Positions 52,968 to 57,435 of a DNA stretch of 57,435 nt are shown here, one piece after another. Source of the stretch: Spirochaetales bacterium (GTDB taxonomy: Bacteria; Spirochaetota; Spirochaetia; SZUA-6; DRHE01). The stretch spans positions 1 through 57,435 of the forward strand of contig JAUVWI010000017.1 of NCBI GenBank assembly GCA_030604195.1, given 5' to 3'. Made by a program: the position numbers and the translations under genes. The first letter of the stretch is position 1, and each line of letters begins with the position of its first letter. The notes under the pieces were generated by a model. It saw only the letters and a list, made by a program, of their open reading frames with translations. It searched no databases and had not been told where the DNA came from.

Positions 52968-52996
52968 TTGACAACTCTCTTAAAATGGTGTACAAA
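52968..52996 (+). promoter_or_regulatory. Promoter of the outer-membrane protein gene
   Basis: TTGACA (52968-52973), a 17-nt spacer and TACAAA (52991-52996) stand about 100 nt before the ATG. The leader then holds short hairpins (CCACC-CA-GGTGG near 53018-53029, GGCC-GTT-GGCC near 53050-53060). The rest of the 52647-53094 gap is AT-rich and shows no gene. Confidence 0.6.
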
Positions 52997-53094
52997 GTAT
53001 TATTAGGGATTTTCGAGCCACCCAGGTGGCCGAATAAATAAACTAAGGGGCCGTTGGCCTCAGTATGAAAAATGGTAAGGAGGATGGACATAAA

Positions 53095-54168
53095 ATGAAA
53101 AAAATTATAGTCCTGACTATGCTGGTACTGCTGGCCATCGGAATGCCAGTAATGGCAGTAGATTTCGGCGGAGATTTTACTATCAAAAGTGGTAGTAATT
53201 TTGCAGAGGGGTATGCCGACTCATTTGATTTGAGCCTTGATGTCTCACAGGCAGTTGATGACTTCAACACGTTTTCGATGGAACTTGAAGTAGACCGTGA
53301 TTTGATAGGTGCTGAGTATGCTGATACAGGAATAGTCGACAACCCAAAACTGGTCACCGATCTTGGCGCTGCTTTAGGCCTGGGCGACTTCGGCGTCGGC
53401 GCTGTAGTAACAAGCGGTATTTTTGAAAGTTACAATCAAGAATACATGTGTTTCACCCACTATGAAATCGAGGATATTACTGTAAGTTCAACGAACCATG
53501 GTGGTGCAGAAGTGGTGCTCACTTTCGCCGATCTGGTGAATGTGAAGATGGCTTCCGACTTTGACGGCGCTGCTAAGATGTGGATGGCAGGTGCCTACGG
53601 CACTTTCGGTCCTGTAAGTGCAGAGCTTTACTATGCCACTGAAGGCGATGCTACTGCTGATGGGCAGCTTTTGGTTGACGCTGTCTACTCCGGTGATGTC
53701 GGTCCTGCAGCACTCACGGCAGGCGGTCTTTTCTGGTATGACCTTGCTGGTGACGAAGATTTAGGAATCACAGAGTACCAGTATTCAGTCGCTGTAGCCG
53801 CTTCTGCAGATGTCGGCGTAGCCGTAGCCGGTGATGTTGCTGTTGTTGGAACCAGCCAGGAAGATCACATCCTGGAAGCAGTAGCAATCGGCCTGGGTGT
53901 TGATCCCCTGGAAGACCTGGGTATTGATGTAGGCATCTACCTGAATACCTATACCAAGGCTACCGGTGATGACACTCCCATGCTCGACCATATTGATTTC
54001 TCAATCTGGAAGACTCTCGGCGCAGCCGAATACCGCGTGGGTTACCTCTATGCCGGTGATGAAGCTGCTAAATATGCTGTAGGAATGGGTACTAGCCTGA
54101 ACGCACCCATGAGCGCTACCGGAATTGACGGCGGTGGAGCATACATAGCAGTGGATATCAACTACTAA
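53095..54168 (+). CDS. Outer-membrane beta-barrel protein (porin-like)
   Basis: The 357-residue protein has a signal peptide (KKIIVLTMLVLLAIGMPVMA, cleavage after VMA). Alternating hydrophobic and polar strands rich in Gly, Asp, Ala and aromatic residues follow. It ends in VDINY, a C-terminal aromatic of the kind recognised by the BAM complex. It probably forms a barrel or channel in the outer membrane. The start follows AAGGAGGATGG; the strong promoter, long leader and strong terminator suggest high expression. No named family is recognised. Confidence 0.7.
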   Translation: MKKIIVLTMLVLLAIGMPVMAVDFGGDFTIKSGSNFAEGYADSFDLSLDVSQAVDDFNTFSMELEVDRDLIGAEYADTGIVDNPKLVTDLGAALGLGDFGVGAVVTSGIFESYNQEYMCFTHYEIEDITVSSTNHGGAEVVLTFADLVNVKMASDFDGAAKMWMAGAYGTFGPVSAELYYATEGDATADGQLLVDAVYSGDVGPAALTAGGLFWYDLAGDEDLGITEYQYSVAVAASADVGVAVAGDVAVVGTSQEDHILEAVAIGLGVDPLEDLGIDVGIYLNTYTKATGDDTPMLDHIDFSIWKTLGAAEYRVGYLYAGDEAAKYAVGMGTSLNAPMSATGIDGGGAYIAVDINY

Positions 54169-54186
54169 GATTTAACTTAACTAAAC

Positions 54187-54219
54187 AAAAAGCCCCTTCG
54201 AAAGAAGGGGCTTTTTTAT
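54187..54219. terminator. Bidirectional rho-independent terminator
   Basis: A perfect 9-bp stem (54191-54199 and 54204-54212) with a GAAA tetraloop has an A run on its left and a T run on its right. It lies between the convergent outer-membrane protein and lipoprotein genes and can serve both. Confidence 0.95.
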
Positions 54220-54244
54220 TGGCGCAGGAGAGCTGCGGCTACAT

Positions 54245-54847
54245 TTAAAACTTATAGCCGAACTCAAATATATGTACCGGCCTGCCCGAGGGAAGAAGCG
54301 CCGGCAGATAGATTTTTACCTCCCCGAAATTGGGGAAAGCCCCCTTGAACAAGAGGTAACCCTGGAAACTGGAACCAGGGCTGACAACGATCTTATTGGG
54401 AGCAATGTACCTGTTTATGGTCTTCTCCTTTTTAGTGCGGTCTATCGCCCTGATTCCCGCTCTATTATCTTTCATTTCCCAGAAGTTGATGAGCTGAAAG
54501 CTGTTGATGGGCTCGACATGCTTTCCGGAGAACTGAAGCTCCATCTGGTTCAGGTTGAGGGTGACGTTCTCCTCCCTCTTGTTGCGCACTACCACTTCAA
54601 AAACCAGGAAGCGGGTGCGCTGTATCGTATTCATGGGGGCTATGAAGGGGTTTATAATCCCTTTGCCGTATAACCTTTTAAGTGTCTCGTCATTAATAAA
54701 ACGCAGGGTGATAATTAGGCCCTCTTCATCTATTATCTTTATGGGATCATCCTGTGTCTGATAGGGCAGGGGCCCGCCCGCACAGCCGGCAACTACCAGC
54801 GCCAGGACAGCCAAAGTGATAATCCTTCCGGAATAAACTCTTTTCAT
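54245..54847 (-). CDS. Putative lipoprotein, unknown function
   Basis: The 200-residue protein starts with a lipoprotein signal peptide (IITLAVLALVVAGC, lipobox VAGC, Cys near residue 22). The mature part is beta-rich (TRFLVFEVVVRNKREENV, NQMELQFSGKH), like an immunoglobulin-type domain. ATG 54847 after AGAGGATATTTGAT is chosen over the upstream frame start. It converges on the porin-like gene. Confidence 0.72.
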   Translation of the reverse strand: MKRVYSGRIITLAVLALVVAGCAGGPLPYQTQDDPIKIIDEEGLIITLRFINDETLKRLYGKGIINPFIAPMNTIQRTRFLVFEVVVRNKREENVTLNLNQMELQFSGKHVEPINSFQLINFWEMKDNRAGIRAIDRTKKEKTINRYIAPNKIVVSPGSSFQGYLLFKGAFPNFGEVKIYLPALLPSGRPVHIFEFGYKF

Positions 54848-54953
54848 ATCAAATATCCTCTTTGATTTAGATTTAGAGATATGATAACCCATTATACCGG
54901 CTGATTTCAATTACTTTTATATCTCAATTTTACTTGACTAAGCCGGTAACAGC

Positions 54954-54975
54954 GTTTACACTTTATAGTGTAAAC
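54954..54975. promoter_or_regulatory. Palindromic operator of the VapB/Phd-type module
   Basis: Arms GTTTACACT and AGTGTAAAC form a perfect 9-bp palindrome around TTAT, 18 nt before the antitoxin ATG. The position fits autorepression by the antitoxin-toxin complex. A TTGACT box lies at 54934-54939. Confidence 0.7.
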
Positions 54976-54993
54976 TAGGTAGTGGGGGTTGAT

Positions 54994-55224
54994 ATGAAAG
55001 CAACGGCAAAAGATCTTAGATTTCACTCCAGGGAATTACTCGATACGGTAGGTCGGGGAGAAGAGGTTATAATTACTTTTCGCGGCAAGCCCTGTGCTAA
55101 GCTGGTTCCTTATCAACATGCCGGGAATGCAAAAGAAGACAAATTATTCGGTATGTGGAAGGAAAATGATGAAATTGAGAATGTTGAAGAATATGTCAGA
55201 AATATAAGAAAAAGAAGATTCTAG
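54994..55224 (+). CDS. Phd/VapB-type antitoxin
   Basis: The 76-residue protein has the Phd fold (KATAKDLRFHSRELLDTV, GEEVIITFRGKPCAKLVP) and an acidic, then basic C-terminal tail that should bind the toxin. ATG 54994 follows GTGGGGG. The toxin gene starts 1 nt after its stop codon. Confidence 0.87.
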   Translation: MKATAKDLRFHSRELLDTVGRGEEVIITFRGKPCAKLVPYQHAGNAKEDKLFGMWKENDEIENVEEYVRNIRKRRF

Positions 55225-55225
55225 C

Positions 55226-55603
55226 ATGATTATCGATACGGATGTTCTTATCTGGTACATGAAGGGTAACGAGAAAGCTTACAGGGAAATTGAAAATAGT
55301 GATAAATTTTTCATATCGGTGATTACCTATATGGAGCTTGTTCAGGGAATGAGAAATAGGGAGGAATTAGATAGCCTGCGAAAAACTCTTCGTCTCTGGA
55401 ATACTAAAATACTATACATTTCTGAAGATATATCAGCTAAAGCCATGTTCCATGTTGAGCAGCACTTCTTAAGTCATTCATTGGAGTTGGCTGATGCCTT
55501 AATTGGCGCTACGGCAGCAACTTATAGCCTGCCAATTTTTACTGCAAATGATAAACACTATAAAGCGATAAAGGGTGTTCAGCTCAAGATATTCCGTCCC
55601 TGA
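55226..55603 (+). CDS. VapC-type PIN-domain toxin
   Basis: The 125-residue PIN nuclease has Asp in MIIDTDVLIWYMKG, Glu in SVITYMELVQGM, Asp in LELADALIGATAA and Asp in IFTANDKHYK, the four metal-binding positions. It probably cleaves tRNA or rRNA when not bound by the Phd/VapB-type antitoxin upstream. Confidence 0.9.
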   Translation: MIIDTDVLIWYMKGNEKAYREIENSDKFFISVITYMELVQGMRNREELDSLRKTLRLWNTKILYISEDISAKAMFHVEQHFLSHSLELADALIGATAATYSLPIFTANDKHYKAIKGVQLKIFRP

Positions 55604-55647
55604 AGTGGTAGGTGCAACAAGCGGCGCTGCCAACATGCAGGGTATAA

Positions 55648-56046
55648 TCAGTAATCCGTTTTTAAAACCAGTCCCTCTATCTCTCTGAAATGTTGTAAAT
55701 CCAGGGTGAAAAGCGCGAGACCATTCTGCATTGAAGAGGCGGCTATCCAGATATCATTGGTTGGTATTGGTTTTCCTTTATTCTTTAAGGCATTGAATAT
55801 ATTTGCATAAAACTCGGCAGTGATTTCATCGTGATTTAAAATATGGACGCGGGAAGTGTTAATAAAGCTTTCCAGCTCTTTTAGATTTACAGTTTCTTTA
55901 TTTCCGCCTTTAAACCCGGCATATAACTCTGCCAGAACTGTTACATCAATGCCAATGAAATCAAGATGCCTGAATGACTCCACTATCGCGGGATGATTTC
56001 GCTTGAAAGCAGTATAGATATTTGTATCGATAAGTACCCTTCTCAT
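55648..56046 (-). CDS. VapC-type PIN-domain toxin
   Basis: The 132-residue PIN nuclease has Asp in VLIDTNIYTAFKR, Glu in VTVLAELYAGF, Asp in PTNDIWIAASSM and Asp in LFTLDLQHF. It overlaps the antitoxin gene by 4 nt. It faces the module at 54994-55603 tail to tail and differs from it in sequence, so it is an independent acquisition. Confidence 0.9.
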   Translation of the reverse strand: MRRVLIDTNIYTAFKRNHPAIVESFRHLDFIGIDVTVLAELYAGFKGGNKETVNLKELESFINTSRVHILNHDEITAEFYANIFNALKNKGKPIPTNDIWIAASSMQNGLALFTLDLQHFREIEGLVLKTDY

Positions 56047-56300
56047 TTCCATATATCCTCATCGATCCTGTTAAACTCTTCTGTTGCCAGATTAAACATT
56101 TTTTCATCTTTTTCCGACCAGGTACCGGCCAGACGGTCAAGATCGTTATAAGTTGGGAATTTAACTTTATCCTCTATTCCAAGCGCTTTTTTCAATAACA
56201 ACAGAATCGTTTTATTAATGCTCTTTTCTTCTTTGACAGCTATTTTTTCAAGTTCAATCTGCAATCTATCATCTATTCCCCTGATTGTAATGGATTTCAT
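56043..56300 (-). CDS. RHH-type antitoxin of the second VapC module
   Basis: The 85-residue antitoxin has an RHH N-terminus of the FitA/VapB kind (KSITIRGIDDRLQIELEKIA, then EEKSINKTILLLLKKAL). A C-terminal tail with LAGTWSEKDEKMF follows. ATG 56300 follows AGGAGGTAGTT. It would repress the module and bind the downstream toxin. Confidence 0.85.
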   Translation of the reverse strand: MKSITIRGIDDRLQIELEKIAVKEEKSINKTILLLLKKALGIEDKVKFPTYNDLDRLAGTWSEKDEKMFNLATEEFNRIDEDIWK

Positions 56301-56571
56301 AACTACCTCCTGATTCACATTTAGCAATCAATATGATATCGATAATTATAACCATTATCTCTAATATTTTCAAGGTCATCTATTAGAGTATTGCAGCGGG
56401 AGAGCCTCTTGCTGAATAATTTGTTAAAGGGTACTTCATCGATCCGGTAAAAAAGCTCCATTTTAAATATATTTTATCCTAAACTCCGCTCATTTTAAAA
56501 GCAGCGCTTAACGATCTCCGGTAGTTATAGGTATAGGCTTTAAGCCAAATCCAATTTAAAAGGAGTTTGTT

Positions 56572-56988
56572 ATGAACAATCTCAACTCGATTCTACTGGA
56601 GGGTAACCTGGTCAGGGACCCGGAGCTGAAGTATACGGAAAAGGGCACTGCTGTGTGTCATTTTGCCGTGGCCTCCAACCGTTATTTCAAGCAGGACGAT
56701 GAGAAACAGGAGGAGGTATCCTACTTCGACATCACTGTCTGGTCTCGCCTGGCAGAGGTATGCAATGAATACCTGAGCAAGGGCCGTGGTGTCAGGGTAG
56801 TGGGGCGGCTCAAACAGGACCGCTGGGAGGACAGCGAGGGTAAAACCAGGTCCAAGGTGCAGATTATTGCTGAGCACGTGGAGTTCAAGCCCCGCTTGAA
56901 AAAGGACGGTGATCAGCCTGAATCCGAGGAGGAACAGGAGCAGGCTGAAAGCGCCCAGGAGGAGCTGGCCCAGGCCTCATCATATTAG
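56572..56988 (+). CDS. ssb: Single-stranded DNA-binding protein
   Basis: The 138-residue SSB has an OB fold (SILLEGNLVRDPELKYTEKG, VSYFDITVWSRLAEVCNEYL, GRLKQDRWEDSEGKTRSKV) with the family aromatic positions. The acidic Glu/Gln-rich tail lacks the classical DDDIPF tip and ends in QASSY. It coats single-stranded DNA in replication and repair. A second, housekeeping SSB elsewhere is possible because this one stands alone outside the rpsF-ssb-rpsR context. Confidence 0.9.
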   Translation: MNNLNSILLEGNLVRDPELKYTEKGTAVCHFAVASNRYFKQDDEKQEEVSYFDITVWSRLAEVCNEYLSKGRGVRVVGRLKQDRWEDSEGKTRSKVQIIAEHVEFKPRLKKDGDQPESEEEQEQAESAQEELAQASSY

Positions 56989-57065
56989 AGAGGGGAAGCA
57001 GTCAAACTTAAAAGGCGGAGCGGCTTATTACGGCTGCTCCACCTTATTACGAGGCGGCAGTTATA

Positions 57066-57215
57066 ATGATCACCTGGCAGGCATTACGGAAAGCTATCAA
57101 TAATATTCATGCCGACCGGTTGGAGGGCAGGCACAGGAGAGGATAGGAGATTCATCCGGTTAGCAAAGATGAGTTCAATGTGTGGGAGGAAGAACAGGAT
57201 TGGGGGGATGAATGA
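57066..57215 (+). pseudogene. Remnant of a MazE-like antitoxin gene
   Basis: One frame runs from ATG 57066 and is broken by TAG at 57144, then continues to SKDEFNVWEEEQDWGDE and a stop at 57213-57215. The acidic W-x3-Q-D-W-G-D tail and the 4-nt overlap (ATGA) with the toxin frame are typical of antitoxin genes. The beginning shows no clear DNA-binding fold. Confidence 0.35.
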
Positions 57216-57304
57216 AACGGGGAGAGATTAGATGGTCCAGGTTTAAACTCCCTGACAAAAGGCGTCCCGTTCTTATTTTAACAAGAGATTATACGAAAGC
57301 ATGA
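57212..57304 (+). pseudogene. Truncated MazF/PemK-type toxin
   Basis: The frame begins MKRGEIRWSRF...RRPVLILTRDYTKA and stops after 30 codons. MKRGEI-W and RRPVLIL-RD are the N-terminal signature of MazF/PemK endoribonucleases, which are normally about 110 residues. The remaining 131 nt of the window do not restore the frame. It is probably a decayed toxin. Confidence 0.55.
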
Positions 57305-57435
57305 GCCAGTTCAGTACTGACGCATAAATTATAAATCCACACACAATAGATACTTACAAACAAATAGATTTTTTTTCGTCTTTTAAATGAGTAGACGCAC
57401 CACAGCCCGTTTGATATGATAAAATTGGTGTAAAT

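Noticed and set aside
56321..56461. 46-codon minus-strand frame upstream of the RHH/VapC module (MELFYRIDEVPFNKLF...)
   Set aside because: It ends 21 nt before the antitoxin start, but has no good ribosome site and no recognised homology; it may be a gene fragment.

Overview
The window looks like chromosome from a Spirochaetota bacterium, probably a free-living or anaerobic one. This is read from gene families, not from a 16S gene. The supporting genes are a UMP kinase of the archaeal/spirochaete type, a large acidic TPR protein with one membrane span resembling the Borrelia periplasmic flagellar collar protein FlcA (BB0326), a LolA-like / RodZ-like / RimO / UvrD cluster, outer-membrane and lipoprotein genes of a diderm, and two UvrB/UvrC-motif proteins. 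The host DNA is of moderate GC; the inserted element at about 22.9-36.4 kb is visibly AT-richer.

Layout. 0.4-7.1 kb: tRNA-Leu, a PflX-type radical SAM protein, UMP kinase, then a run UvrBC-motif protein - nitrilase-family amidohydrolase - cupin - TPR/zinc-ribbon protein. 7.3-13.8 kb: LolA-like carrier, RodZ-like protein, RimO, UvrD/PcrA helicase, a shrunken aminotransferase-fold protein and a small membrane protein. 13.8-20.1 kb, minus strand: bifunctional nuclease and the protein quality operon tig-clpP-clpX-lon. 20.2-20.7 kb: five tRNAs (His, Arg, Lys, Leu, Gly) with a promoter and a terminator. 20.8-22.9 kb: a PIN-domain toxin-antitoxin pair and an MFS exporter.

22,889-36,389 is an integrated mobile element of about 13.5 kb. 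It is bounded by a perfect 48-bp direct repeat of the 3' half of tRNA-Arg(TCT), with a tyrosine integrase next to the intact tRNA. Nearly all its genes run on the minus strand: integrase, RHH regulator, xis-like HTH, archaeo-eukaryotic-type primase, a two-gene topoisomerase VI-like module (GHKL ATPase B subunit and Spo11/TopoVI-A-like subunit, overlapping by 4 nt), a HTH protein resembling terminase small subunits, a phage prohead-protease homologue, two further RHH paralogues, several unknown small proteins and a second tyrosine recombinase. It has replication genes and a few packaging or capsid-like genes but no large terminase, portal, major capsid or tail genes. I read it as a phage satellite or replicating integrative element; this is the most interesting part of the window.

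36.4-45 kb: tRNA-Arg, tRNA-Pro, ArgR (apparently with a CTG start), archaeal-type phosphoglycerate mutase, lipoate-ligase-like protein, 2H-phosphoesterase-like protein, a nucleotidyltransferase-like protein, a HEXXH lipoprotein, and NifU-NifS for iron-sulfur cluster assembly. 44.3-53 kb: a secreted glycogen-binding-fold protein divergent from the FlcA-like protein, branched-chain aminotransferase, mannose-1-phosphate guanylyltransferase, a Phd/RelE pair and a coiled-coil protein. 53-57.4 kb: an outer-membrane beta-barrel protein, a lipoprotein, two VapBC-type modules, SSB and a decayed MazEF-like pair at the edge.

Across the window there are three copies of an intergenic repeat of about 75-120 bp, plus a probable fragment, and two core genes (rimO, argR) whose only well-placed start codon is CTG.
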